From Diplonema papillatum (lineage: Eukaryota > Euglenozoa > Diplonemea > Diplonemida > Diplonemidae), in contig JAPJBO010000186.1 in assembly GCA_030068145.1 (NCBI GenBank), positions 236,001 to 300,000 of the forward strand: a stretch of DNA of 64,000 nt. The letters are read 5' to 3'. Positions within the stretch are counted from its first letter, which is position 1. Every line of letters begins with the position of its first letter. This document shows positions 31,846 through 42,863 of the stretch, in pieces. Below the pieces are notes generated by a model. That model saw only the letters and a program-made list of their open reading frames with translations, searched no databases and had not been told where the DNA came from. The position numbers and the translations under genes were made by a program.

Positions 31846-32708
31846 CTCTAACTCTCTTTTGCGGCCGAGGAGTACCCGCCCCCGAAGAACGCGACGACGG
31901 CGGAAGCCGCCCCCGTGACAGCGCCTGTGATGGACGGAGCGCCACTTTTCTTGCCCGCAGGAGCGGCCGACTCATCCGCCGCATCCGGCGGCGCGCACAT
32001 CGTCTCCGCAAGCGCCTCGTACCTCCCGACGAGCTCCGCGGGGCAGTTCTGCGGCGCGAAGTACGCCTCCTGCGGTGCAGCTGCTCCTGCTCGGTGAGCA
32101 GGAAGTTGTAAACGGCGTCGGCGACCGTCGGATATATATGCTCAGCACCGCACGGGTCCCGTCTGCGCCGTGTTTCGGTCCCTTTAAGCCAGTGAGTGTC
32201 TGCAGACACAGGACAGCAGTGTGAGTCAGGTTGTCTGTGGACGGAGGGGGGAAGGGGGAGGTAAGGAGAATTGCTTGATTCTCTCTAGCTCTCTTTCGCG
32301 GCCGAGGAGTACCCGCCCCCGAAGAACGCGACGACGGCGGAAGCCGCCCCCGTGACAGCGCCTGTGATGGACGGAGCGCCGCAGGAGCGGCCGACTCATC
32401 CGCCGCATCCGGCGGCGCGCACATCGTCTCCGCAAGCGCCTCGTACCTCCCGACGAGCTCCGCGGGGCAGTTCTGCGGCGCGAAGTACGCCTCCTGCGGT
32501 GCAGCTGCTCCTGCTCGGTGAGCAGGAAGTTGTAAACGGCGTCGGCGACCGTCGGATATATATGCTCAGCACCGCACGGGTCCCGTCTGCGCCGTGTTTC
32601 GGTCCCTTTAAGCCAGTGAGTGTCTGCAGACACAGGACAGCAGTGTGAGTCAGGTTGTCTGTGGACGGAGGGGGGAAGGGGGAGGTAAGGAGAATTGCTT
32701 GATTCTCT
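31846..32708 (-). pseudogene. Two tandem truncated copies of the 3' end of the 597-residue gene
   Basis: Units start at about 31846 and 32280, with a period of 424-436 bp relative to the intact gene (GTGACAGCGCCTGTGATGGA at 31916, 32352 and 32776). Each carries about the last 85 codons, then jumps at GTCGGCGACCG into a noncoding dispersed repeat (CACCGCACGGGTCCCGTCTG). One lacks 15 bp encoding part of the C-terminus. They are downstream of the intact gene. Confidence 0.92.
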
Positions 32709-34502
32709 CTAACTCTCTTTTGCGGCCGAGGAGTACCCGCCCCCGAAAAACGCGACGACGGCGGAAGCCGCCCCCGTGACAGCGCCTGTGATGGACGGAG
32801 CGCCACTTTTCTTGCCCGCAGGAGCGGCCGACTCATCCGCCGCATCCGGCGGCGCGCACATCGTCTCCGCAAGCGCCTCGTACCTCCCGACGAGCTCCGC
32901 GGGGCAGTTCTGCGGCGCGAAGTACGCCTCCCTGCGGTGCAGCTGCTCCCGCTCGGTGAGCAGGAAGTTGTAAACGGCGTCGGCGACCGGCGGCTCCGGC
33001 TGCGGAACACCTGGCGCCGCGAGCGCCCACAGCACCGGCACCGGCGCCCGGCCGGCCCGCACCTTCTGCATCTGCGCGCAGAGGTCTGCCCACTCGAGCC
33101 TTGCTGGCAGCTCGCACGACAGCGGATGCAGCCACGCCAGGGTCGACGATAGGTTTTCGGGCCCTCCGCCGCCTCCGGTCACCACGATGTCCGCCGCGAA
33201 GTGCGGCGCCAGCCGCGCGGCTGGTGCGGCAAGCGCGGCGCAGAACCGCTGGATCTCGCGCTTCGTCGCGTCTTCGGCGGGGGGGGACGGTGCGCAGGAG
33301 GCTTCGGACACCTGCTCGACCGCGACGAGGGTCCCTTGGCAGAAAAAGGCGCGGAACTCGGACCTGCGCGCGGCGGCCCGCAGGTCGACGCAAGCAAGGT
33401 ACACTGGCGAGTGCTGCACGAGGCTTGGCGTCAGGTGCCGCTTGCAGAACACCGGGCTCTTCGCCAGCCGCTGCAGCGCGACGTCCACCGTCTCGCCGCC
33501 GCCCCCGCCGACACACGCGCGGGCGAGGAGCAGCAGGGAGTACACAAACCGGAGCTCCCGGTCCGTCGCGGGGGGGCCTACGGCCCCGCACACCGCCGGG
33601 CGACCCCTGCTTTTCGCCGGCTTCCCGCCGGCCCCCGGCGCAGCCGCCTCCGGGTTGCGCCCGCGGACCGCCTCGAGCAGGAGCGCGGCCACCAGCAGCA
33701 GCTCCCTAGCGTCGGCGGTCTTCTCGAGGCAGTAGTCGCTGACTGGTTCCCCGGCGACGACCCACGCGAGTTCGCGGCCTTCGTCTGCGAGGTCAAGCAG
33801 CGCCGTGAGCCCGTCGGCGACCGCCGGCGAGACCAGGGTGCGCGGCTGGGCCTCGTCGTCCGCGCCGGAGGGCGCGGCCTTCTTCGAGGGTTCGGAGGCC
33901 CGGTTCGGGTACTCAGCGCCTTCGCGGGCTTCTTCGCGGCGGTTCCACTCGTCGAAAATGGCTTCGCGGTCCTTCGCTGCGGCGCTGTGCTCCTTGCGGA
34001 GCTCGAGAATGCCCTCCACGTCCCGGGGGGTCAGCCTGACCACGTCGACCCAGTCCGCCAGCTTCCGAAGGGCGGGAACCTGCGGCCAGTCGGCCAGGGT
34101 CAGCGGCTGGTCGATCGCGCTGGCTCTCTCCTTGTAGTCGTCTTCCCGCGCCTTCTTGAAAGCCTCGTACCCAGGTTGTCGCAGGAGCTCCCTGTCTGCT
34201 AGTTCGGTGCGGACCTTGCTCTCGGTGACGAGCCTGTCCTCCTCCTTGTCTTGCGCTTGGATCTCCCTCACGTCGTTCTGGATCTGCTTGTGCAGCTTCA
34301 CCGTGCGCTCGATCAAACAGCTCAGGTTCGCGGCCCGCTCGTCGATCAGCATCTTCAGCTCCCTCTCCAGCGCGGCCACCCGCGCAAGCTTCGCGTCGTC
34401 CCAGTCGGGCTGGGCATCCTGCAGCGACACCAGAAACTCGGCCTCGTTCAGCGGCCGACCGGCGCAGGGCTTCGCCGCCTCCACTACTTGTGGCTCAGAC
34501 AT
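32709..34502 (-). CDS. 597-residue protein of unknown function
   Basis: ATG at 34502 (MSEPQVVEAAKPCAGRPLNE). Residues about 35-110 form a charged coiled coil (ALERELKMLIDERAANLSCL). The middle is alpha-helical and Ala-rich with Gly tracts. Around residue 400 the string RSEFRAFFCQGTLVAVEQ resembles the EFRxF...LVAISQ segment of CDC123/D123-type ATP-grasp proteins, but I see no other D123 landmark, so this is only a hint. The C-terminus has a short Ala/Gly/Val hydrophobic stretch. The whole coding region is uninterrupted. Two truncated copies of its 3' end follow downstream. Function not assigned. Confidence 0.8.
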   Translation of the reverse strand: MSEPQVVEAAKPCAGRPLNEAEFLVSLQDAQPDWDDAKLARVAALERELKMLIDERAANLSCLIERTVKLHKQIQNDVREIQAQDKEEDRLVTESKVRTELADRELLRQPGYEAFKKAREDDYKERASAIDQPLTLADWPQVPALRKLADWVDVVRLTPRDVEGILELRKEHSAAAKDREAIFDEWNRREEAREGAEYPNRASEPSKKAAPSGADDEAQPRTLVSPAVADGLTALLDLADEGRELAWVVAGEPVSDYCLEKTADARELLLVAALLLEAVRGRNPEAAAPGAGGKPAKSRGRPAVCGAVGPPATDRELRFVYSLLLLARACVGGGGGETVDVALQRLAKSPVFCKRHLTPSLVQHSPVYLACVDLRAAARRSEFRAFFCQGTLVAVEQVSEASCAPSPPAEDATKREIQRFCAALAAPAARLAPHFAADIVVTGGGGGPENLSSTLAWLHPLSCELPARLEWADLCAQMQKVRAGRAPVPVLWALAAPGVPQPEPPVADAVYNFLLTEREQLHRREAYFAPQNCPAELVGRYEALAETMCAPPDAADESAAPAGKKSGAPSITGAVTGAASAVVAFFGGGYSSAAKES

Positions 34503-35613
34503 TGTTTTGTTGCGTGTTTTTGTTTTGGGTTTGCGGGTTTATTTATGTGTAAGTTGCAGGATATCTACCTGGGGGTTGTTGGAATTGGTGTTTGCGGGTT
34601 TGTTTATGTGTAAGTTGCAGGAGATCTACCTGGGGGTTGTTGGAATTGGTTCTAGGTTTCTTTGGGGCGAGAGGGGGAAGGAGGGTAAGAAAGCTTGCTG
34701 GAATCCCTGTCGGGTGGTGCGCACTACGTCTGTTCGTTATTGTTTCTTCTCAACCCGCATTTTTTGCGTTTCCCCGCATCGGGCCAGCGCATACCGACAG
34801 CGTCATACTGCTGGTCCCTGGTGTCTGCGGTTGTTCGGTGTCGGATGATGGAATGTGGCTGAACGTCTCTTAAGCCAGAACCAGGCGAAGGATCTTTGGA
34901 GTGTTTCGTTCCAACCCAGTCAGAAAGGTCACGACGATGGTGGCCTGCGTCTTCTCTGCTAGTATCGTGTAGGCTTTGAAGTCGTTTCCGATCGTGTCTT
35001 CGCATCGTAGTCAACGATGGAAAGGCAGCTGCTCCCTCGTAGGGCTATGATGGCAAGTAAACGGAAACATTTCCAGTTTCCGTTTCCATTTCCGTTTCCG
35101 TCTATACTTTCAAGGAAACGGCGTTTCCTTTTTTAGGACACGGCTGCTGCAGGTTGCAGTGTGTAGGGTGACCACACCTCGGATGGGCGGGGGAAAAAAA
35201 GTTGGGGTATTCCCAACGAGCCAGCAAATCTAATTTATCTGTGCAAACGGTGTCGCTGTCTTTAGGTAGTAGACATCCTCCTTCGTAGTGGCAACCAAGA
35301 ACTCAGAGAATTGAGCCTGGAGACCTCTTCGTTTGTTTTCTCGATAAGGTTCGCAGTAAATGTTAGTTCGCAGCTTCACTTTTGTTATTCTCCGCCCCCA
35401 TTTTGCCATGTTCGTGTCCGATTGGTGCACGGCGGAGTCCAGCCTGAGAGGCTGGAGTTAAAGCTGGAGTTAAAAAGCGGGTGTCACACCCGCTTTTCGG
35501 GTGTGACTCGGGCACCCTCTTTAACTCCAGCTTCTGAGGCTGGAATGGTGGTGTTCGCGTGGTTTGTGGGCAGTCTGCAAAAACCAAAGAGCCGTTTCCG
35601 TTTCCGTTTCCAT

Positions 35614-35653
<40 letters not shown>

Positions 35654-36640
35654 GAAAAACGGATGGAAACGCGTTTACTTACCAACATAGTCGTAGGGTC
35701 GGAGTGACGCAGCGAATGACTTCAGAAACAAAGACGAGTAGAAAGCACTAAGGTGTGACGGTCTTTTTCTCGGTCCTGGGCCGGCTCGCACCAGACCCAG
35801 CCCGGTGCCAACTTCAGATTCTTTGACGAAAGGGAAACGGAAGAAGAGAGAAAAGAAGAAAAAAAACGTGCGGGAAAAAAAAAAAAAAAGAAAGACGCAG
35901 AAAAAGCTGAGCGCTCTGTTGTTACTGCTCACCCCTTTGTGCAGAGTAAAGCGGCAAAGGGGGCGGAGGGCAGAGCGGCTATTTCTTCTGATTTTTTTTC
36001 TTATTTTTAGAGTGAAAAGGTTCCGGGGTTATAGAGCCTCCGGGTGTTTCCGACGATGTGCGCCCGTCTTTTACTTTGATTTTTCTTCTCCTATGTTTCT
36101 CTTTCTCTTCTTCGTTTTTCGTTGATATCCGCCAAAACAAGGTGGCGGGGGGTCCTTTGATTCTGGCCGCAGGAACACGAACTTCGTTGAAGCTGCGCGA
36201 AAAAAAGGAGAAGCAGAATATGCTGAGTGGCCGCGGTCCATGTAGCCCCCATACACACACGTGTGCACATGCCTGCGCTTCTACTCCTCTCGGCGGCCAT
36301 TTTTTCACCGATGTATGCCTTGGTCCTGGAAACGTCGTGGCCAGACGCGGTGCGGCCAAGTTTTGAGATTTTGCAACGGGCGGCCTTCTCGAGTACTTCC
36401 CCTACAAAGCAGGTGCTTTGTCAGAAATGGGAAGAAAATGGCGTGCGGACCCATTCGCAGTCTCTCGTTGCATCGAAGACTAAAGTTCTCTGGTCACCTT
36501 AGGGTGCCCTGGTCTGGGCGCAACTGGTCAATCAGCGCGCGACACAATGCCCGTTGTCACTGCTCCTATTGAGTGGGTGTTCTGATACAGCTGGCTTCGG
36601 GGGGCAAAGTCTTTTAGGTTTGGGATTGCAGAGAGGCGGA
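34503..36640. other. Intergenic region with tandem and homopolymer repeats
   Basis: 34530-34650 holds a ~60-bp unit twice (TAAGTTGCAGGAGATCTACC). 35040-35110 and 35590-35670 carry GTTTCC repeats facing each other around a long T tract (about 35611-35652). 35425-35545 is a hairpin repeat. A fragment of the AGCATTTCCTACAAAGCAGG family lies at 36365-36420. No gene found; the K/E-rich frame at about 35805-36125 is an A-tract artefact. Confidence 0.55.
35425..35545. repeat. Hairpin repeat family (CCAGCCTCAGAAGCTGGAGTTAAAG ends)
   Basis: Inverted arms CAGCCTGAGAGGCTGGAGTT and AACTCCAGCTTCTGAGGCTG enclose a second inverted repeat (GCGGGTGTCACACCCGC). Related copies: 63700-63845, about 16100-16180 (partial) and 745-770 (one arm). 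Confidence 0.85.
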
Positions 36641-37258
36641 CTACTTCTTCACCGGCTTCTTCTTCGTGTCGGCCTCCTTCTTGACGGTGGAGCCACGCTC
36701 GGCCCTCTCCTTCTCCCTCCTCTTGGTTTCCTTCTTCTGCAGCTTCTCTCTCTTGACGATGTTCTTGTTCTTCTTCGCCTCGAGCTGGTCCTGCAGCTCC
36801 TTCTCTCGGGACTGGATGGCCTTCTCCTTGTGGATGTGCTCCATGAGCGTCCGCTTGTTCTTGAAGACGTTACCCTTGCACTTGAGGTACATCGAGTGGT
36901 AGGCGTGCTTGTCGATCTTCTTCGCCTCGCGGTACTTCTTGAGCAACCTGCGCAGCACTCTGATGCGGCGGACCCACAGCTCCTTGCTCGGCATACGGGC
37001 CTCCCGGGTTCCCTTGCGCTTGCCGGTGCCGGTGTGGCGTCCCTTGCGCTTGGCCACGAGGGTCCTCCTCCAGCGGAAGCGGCTGGTGCTGTTTTTCTCG
37101 CGGCGGATGATCAGACCGTCCTTGATCAGCTTCTCGACCTGGCGACGCGAGTTGGCGTTCGCGATGTCCGGCGTCTCGTTCGGGTCCATCCAGACGCGGC
37201 CGCGGCCGCACTTCATCACCTTCGCGGCCAACCGCGCCTGCACCTTCAAAGACACCAT
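36641..37258 (-). CDS. RPL19: 60S ribosomal protein eL19 (L19e)
   Basis: 205 residues, full length for the family, ATG at 37258-37256, TAG at 36641. It follows eL19 from end to end: [25 protein letters not shown], a Lys/Arg-rich core with [20 protein letters not shown], then [24 protein letters not shown] and a long basic helix ending in KKPVKK. eL19 is an intrinsic protein of the large ribosomal subunit. The coding region has no intron. A likely 3' splice site (pyrimidine-rich, then GGGTTACCAG; AG at 37300-37299) gives a ~40-nt leader. QARLAA and PSKELW are unusual against animal, plant and fungal proteins and recall kinetoplastids as I remember them. A copy of the 5' end lies upstream at 37.46-37.66 kb. 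Confidence 0.97.
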   Translation of the reverse strand: MVSLKVQARLAAKVMKCGRGRVWMDPNETPDIANANSRRQVEKLIKDGLIIRREKNSTSRFRWRRTLVAKRKGRHTGTGKRKGTREARMPSKELWVRRIRVLRRLLKKYREAKKIDKHAYHSMYLKCKGNVFKNKRTLMEHIHKEKAIQSREKELQDQLEAKKNKNIVKREKLQKKETKRREKERAERGSTVKKEADTKKKPVKK

Positions 37259-37298
37259 CTTCTCTTCTTTTCTTTGTGTTTTGGTGTTTGCCCCGTGC

Positions 37299-37340
37299 CT
37301 GGTAACCCAGTTGTAGAAAGACAAAACAGACAGAATTAAA
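37299..37340 (-). promoter_or_regulatory. Probable 3' splice acceptor in the eL19 leader
   Basis: On the minus strand a pyrimidine-rich run (TCTGTCTGTTTTGTCTTTCT) is followed by an AG at 37300-37299. It could serve a 5' UTR intron or spliced-leader trans-splicing. It is retained in the truncated eL19 copy. Confidence 0.45.
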
Positions 37341-37459
37341 TACAGCCCTGGGAAGTTGCAGTGTAAATGTTGGGAACACGACATTGTGCAGTGTATGATG
37401 CTAGCATCATGTTGTATAGATGTCCCTTGCGCACTTGTGTGGCATCACCTCAAGCAGAA

Positions 37460-37656
37460 GCTGTTTTTCTCGCGGCGGATGATCAGACCGTCCTTGATCA
37501 GCTTCTCGACCTGGCGCCGCGAGTTGGCGTTCGCGATGTCCGGCGTCTCGTTCGGGTCCATCCAGACGCGGCCGCACTTCATCACCTTCGCGGGCAGCCG
37601 CGCTTGCGCCTCAAAGACAGCATCTTCTTGCCCCGTGCCTGATAACCCGGTTGTAA
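37460..37656 (-). pseudogene. Truncated copy of the eL19 5' end
   Basis: Repeats the leader (with the AG-like acceptor), the start region and about the first 50 codons of eL19, with small deletions, then breaks inside GCTGTTTTTCTCGCGG. A much smaller eL19-like scrap lies at about 37895-37930. Neither can encode eL19. Confidence 0.93.
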
Positions 37657-38299
37657 TGAGTGCAGCTGTTTGCAGGGTCGGAAGGACAAGGTACAGCCCT
37701 TGTCGGCGTCTTCGGACAACGTCCTTGCTCCCGCTGGCCTGACGTGGTTAAACGCTCGCAGGCTCATGTCAGACACAGCGATCTTCTACTACCCGTCTTG
37801 AAACACGGACCAAGGAGTCTAACACATGTGCGGGGGGAAGTTTCGGTGTAATGTTTGGAACACAATACTGCGGTCCTTCGCATTTGTATGGCTTCACGCA
37901 GCGGAAGCCGACTGGTGCTGGTCTTGTTTGAAATGTTTAGCAACTCCTTCGAAACCACACTGCCGAGAGTTCTGCATGAAGCCCGCGGGTTCAATGTTCA
38001 GCAAACTCCCCACAGACAGAAGGTTCAGCTTGAAACTCCGGGTTTAAATGACTCCGGGTGAGTTTCGCTGCGTGCTGTACTCCCATGCGCGGTTCAAGCA
38101 ACCAGGAACTAGGTAAACAAAACTAGACTTCATGTGGTGCCTTTTCTTGCACGTATCTTTTTTTTTTTTTTTTCGAATCTGGCAGGAGGTGTGCAGTTTT
38201 CGTGCCTGCTTTCTTTCTTTCTTCTTTCGCTTTCGGATCACGGACATGAACGGAAGAAATCTTGAGCTGTACGGACGTGTACGAACATGAGTCGATGCC
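37657..38299. other. Intergenic, no recognised gene
   Basis: Apart from the small eL19-like scrap near 37.9 kb and a T tract at about 38158-38174, I see nothing that can be supported. Confidence 0.5.
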
Positions 38300-39164
<865 letters not shown>

Positions 39165-39830
39165 TTTATGACCAAAACGGTGTTGCGAAAAGGTGGGCAC
39201 CACGAAGCTTCGGGCTGACTACAGTCGGGCTGGTCGTTGGATCCGCGCCAGCACTTGACGGGCGGCTGGGTACGGGGCGAAGCTTCGGTGTGTGACACTT
39301 TTTGTGCATTTTTGTTCCACGTTGGGTGATAGACACAAACCGGTGTTGCGAAAAGGTGGGCACTTCGAAGCTTCGGGCTGACTACAGTCGGGCTGGTCGT
39401 TGTATCAGCGCCAGCACGTGACGGGCGGCTGGGTACGGGGCGAAGCTTCGGTGTGTGACACTTTTTTGTGCATTTTTGTTCCACGTTGGGTGATAGACAC
39501 AAAACGGTGTTGCGAAAAGGTGGGCACTTCGAAGCTTCGGGCTGACTACAGTCGGGCTGGTCGTTGTATCAGCGCCAGCACGTGACGGGCGGCTGGGTAC
39601 GGGGCGAAGCTTCGGTGACACTTTTTTGTGCATTTTTGTTCCACGTTGGGTGATAGACACAAACGGTGTTGCGAAAAGGCGGGCACTTCGAAGCCTCAGG
39701 CGGCTGACTACAGTGGGGCTGGTCGTTGGATCCGCGCCAGCACTTGACAGGCGCCTGGGTGCGGGGAGAAGCTTCGGTGGGTGACACTTTTTAGTGCGCA
39801 TGTGTTCCACGTTGGGTTATAGACATCAAT
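39165..39830 (+). repeat. Tandem array, four units of ~160 bp
   Basis: Units begin near 39179, 39342, 39505 and 39663 with GGTGTTGCGAAAAGGTGGGC and contain GTCGGGCTGGTCGTTG and TTTTTGTTCCACGTTGGGTG. Periods are 163, 163 and 158 bp; the last unit is the most diverged. No gene recognised. Confidence 0.95.
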
Positions 39831-39914
39831 CAGCGAACGGGGGACACGACGAGATGCGTCTCAGGCCACGAAGAGCAACCCGTGTTTCGCAGTACGATCG
39901 TATAATGAGGCCTA

Positions 39915-40085
39915 TTGTGCTTGCCGACAACTGACCACATCATGAGAGTTGTGCTTGCCGACAACTGACCACATCATGAGAGTTGTGCTTGCCGACAACT
40001 GACTACATCATGAGAGTTGTGCTTGCCGACAACTGACCACATCATGAGAGTTGTGCTTGCCGACAACTGACCACATCATGAGAGC
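39915..40085 (+). repeat. Tandem array, five units of 34 bp
   Basis: Unit core TTGTGCTTGCCGACAACTGA at 39915, 39949, 39983, 40017 and 40051, followed by CCACATCATGAGAG. Units are almost identical. GTGCTTGCCGAC and similar parts are not strongly palindromic. It is a directly abutting repeat, not a CRISPR. Confidence 0.97.
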
Positions 40086-40941
40086 AGGCGTGGGGCGCGT
40101 GCGGCTCCAGCATCTGCGACAGCTGATGCGACACGCATATGGGGCAAGCGGGCAAGGTGCGCCTTGGCTCGCCCATCCACCCTCCTGGTGTGGAGCCAGG
40201 ATTCATCCTATCGTGATATCAAATGATACGCTGGCTGGGCTAGGTTCCCAGGATTGAGGCTCCGAGCTGCTCCTGTCCACGCCGTCATATCCTCTCACTC
40301 TCTTCATCGAACCCGTTCTCTTTTGCAGTCTGCCGCTTTTCCGGGTTTCTTACGAAGCTCCATCCCGTTGGTTTGGAGAGAATGGTTGTGGCCAGTACGC
40401 GTGGAGAACAGGTTTCTCGTTTTTCGATTCTTCTTTGCATCACCATCTGTCGAGGCGCGAGGGTGACGATTCTTCGAGTTCTCGAGACGCGGCTTTTGTT
40501 CGGTCGGACAAAGGTGCTGGACGCGTTCTCCACGGGACGAAGGGCTCAGCTGTTATAATCCGCACACTGGAGGCGTGCAGTAACCTGTGTTGCCGTCCAA
40601 TGAGCTGGGAAAAGGCATAACCCTCCAACCCCCTCCCCCCGAACGAAAACCAGTGCCCAGACCAGTGCGACGTCATGCCAAGGATGGCTCCAGGGTGGCT
40701 GGGGAAAGTTGGACCCTGGACCAGCCTGCTGCGAGAGCAACAGGCCCGACCAGTAGTAGTAGTCAAGTAGTAGGTTTAGGGAAAACGACAAAGTGGATTA
40801 TATATACCCTGGAAGGAAAATATATGGATAGTAAAAATGCTGGATAGTAAATATGATGAACAGTAAAAATGATGGATAGCCAGAATTATCCATCATTTTC
40901 ACGGTCCATCATATTTACGCTTTGTAGCAAAACACTTATGG

Positions 40942-42560
40942 TGTTACCCACTAGGAGCCTAAACAACTTCTACCAAATTTCTATATTCAGGGGGGGTGTG
41001 TCACTTTTTATTTTGATACCTACCCCCCCCATAGTTGGCAAGCAAAGACGACTTTGCTTAAATTTGCTTCGGAGATTTGCTTCAGAATACGAGCAAATAA
41101 AAGAAAACTTAAGCAAACTTAAGCAAAGTAGGCATCATGCACTAGGGATTTTGACACGTTGTACGATAGCCGTGCAGGGCGACAAGAATGGTGCCGTTGA
41201 AGAAAAGTCTCGCAAGGCTCAACCATTCGTACCGTGTTCCCGGAACAGAAGGAGAAGGACGATCGAAACCCCCAACACATGACACCAGAAAAGCTGAAGA
41301 ACGACTCGATGTGATCAAGGTTCTGACTCTCGCAGACCTTGCGTATATGAGCGCAGGGGGCGTTTGACAACGAACAAGGGCACTCGTTCCTCTACTGTCC
41401 GGTGGGTCATGTTCAAAGAACAGGGGGCAGTAGTTGCATGTCAACGAGGTGGGAACATGGCCGGTCTCAACAAGGCCTCACCGAACCAGCAGACGTTCGA
41501 AGTCGATGTGCACCTACCAAGAGCAGACGGCAAGTAAGGCCGGTGACAAGGCGAGCCGTGCCGCAGCGGCAGGGCTTCGCAAAGCTGCGACACTGAGCGG
41601 CAGGTTTCATCCTACCCGTAGGCCCGGTGGAAGCAAGTGAAGTAACGAACTTCAACCGAGTGTCGGGTGAAACCCCTTGCTACAACGACTGTAACACACA
41701 TGCACAATGCCGGACGCTAGCGTCTGTCAAGAGCATGCGTGACACAGCCGTGTCTTGAAGGCGAGATGGGACCACAAAGAGACCAAGGGAAATCAAAACA
41801 CCGACCTTCTAATCCACGAATAGCGTTGGAAAGAGCACAGCGAACAACCAGAGACTGCGGCGAACCGGGAGGTAAGGCAAACGGTTCGAAAAACGACGCT
41901 GGGGAAGAACCAGCATAGATGCCGCATTGGCGTTTGTTCGTGGTTTGCGCGACAACATGACTCTACTCCAGGGACTCAAGGTACAAAGGGGATGGGATTG
42001 TGGTCCACTATTTCGGCCACGCGCTGAACGTTGGACGAAAGGGGTACTTCCCTGCAGAATGTCCCATTCGCTATGAAGAACAGTGCCCGCGTGCAACGCT
42101 GGATTCACCATTCCTGCCGAACTTTGCTTAACTTTGCTTCAATTCTGCTTGAGCAAATATAAGCAAATTTCAGCAAAATTAAGCGAATTTAAGCGAATCT
42201 GAAGCGAATCTGAAGCAAAACGACTTTGCTTTTTTCGGGGGTCACCAACTTTGCTTAAATTCGCTTTGCTTGCCAACTATGCCCCCCCCCCCCTCGTTCT
42301 TGTCGCCTACCTAAAGGCACCTTTTAGGTATTGGGGGTGTTGGCAAGGCCAGTGTCTTTACCACGCCAGAAATGGGTCCAAAGGGCCCTGTGCAGCGCGA
42401 ACCACAACCGCAGTTGGGCTTGCGCGCAGAAAACGGGAGTTTGGCTCAAGAAAACGTCAGCGTTGTGCACCATCATTAAAACAATAAAAATTGACACCCC
42501 CTACTCCATACAACTTCTATCAAAACTTCTATATTCAGCCATTGTGGGTAACACCAACTT
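40942..42560. mobile_element. Middle inverted-repeat unit
   Basis: The left end GGTGTTACCCAC, with TTCTATATTCAG and a GTCACTTTTTATTTTGAT-type block, is mirrored at about 42480-42560 (GTGGGTAACACC). Arms are ~75 bp and diverged. No transposase in it. Confidence 0.6.
41028..42290. mobile_element. Inner inverted-repeat unit (AAGCAAA-rich)
   Basis: Ends match as CATAGTTGGCAAGCAAAG on the left and its reverse complement CTTTGCTTGCCAACTATG on the right, beside C/G runs. Subterminal DNA is dense in TTTGCTTAA and its complement on both sides (41040-41130, 42115-42275), typical of transposase-binding subterminal repeats. The interior has no domain-bearing frame. Confidence 0.7.
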
Positions 42561-42863
42561 AGCAAAAGAAAAGTTACGGTAACTATTTACGATTTGGGAT
42601 CAGCACGGTCAACGAAAAGCATTCCGTTCGAGCGAGGCGGGTCACAGGAAGAGGGGTCTTGGTCCCGGGAACACCGCGAGGCTCCGGGGCCGGAGTGGCG
42701 TTCCACGGCCCCGGAGTGGACAACGGCGCAGCCGGATCTGGAAAGCTAACCTGAGGCCCCGGAGTACCCAACAACAAAACAAACACTTACCCTTCAAAAA
42801 GGATGAAAACCAACAGTCCGACGTTCATCGTCAGAAACACAAAAAACAATTGACAAATTTGTT

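Noticed and set aside
32709..34502. Assignment of the 597-residue protein to CDC123/D123
   Set aside because: Only one short segment (EFRAFF...LVAVEQ) is reminiscent; other landmarks are missing, so I left function open.
35611..35652. Long T tract as the poly(A) tail of a minus-strand retroelement
   Set aside because: No element sequence lies next to it; GTTTCC repeats on both sides suggest a simple-sequence expansion.
35805..36125. Lys/Glu-rich 106-residue open frame
   Set aside because: Composition follows A/G-rich simple sequence; no conserved domain.
39915..40085. CRISPR-like array of 34-bp repeats
   Set aside because: The repeats abut each other without variable spacers, and the genome is eukaryotic. 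It is a plain tandem repeat.
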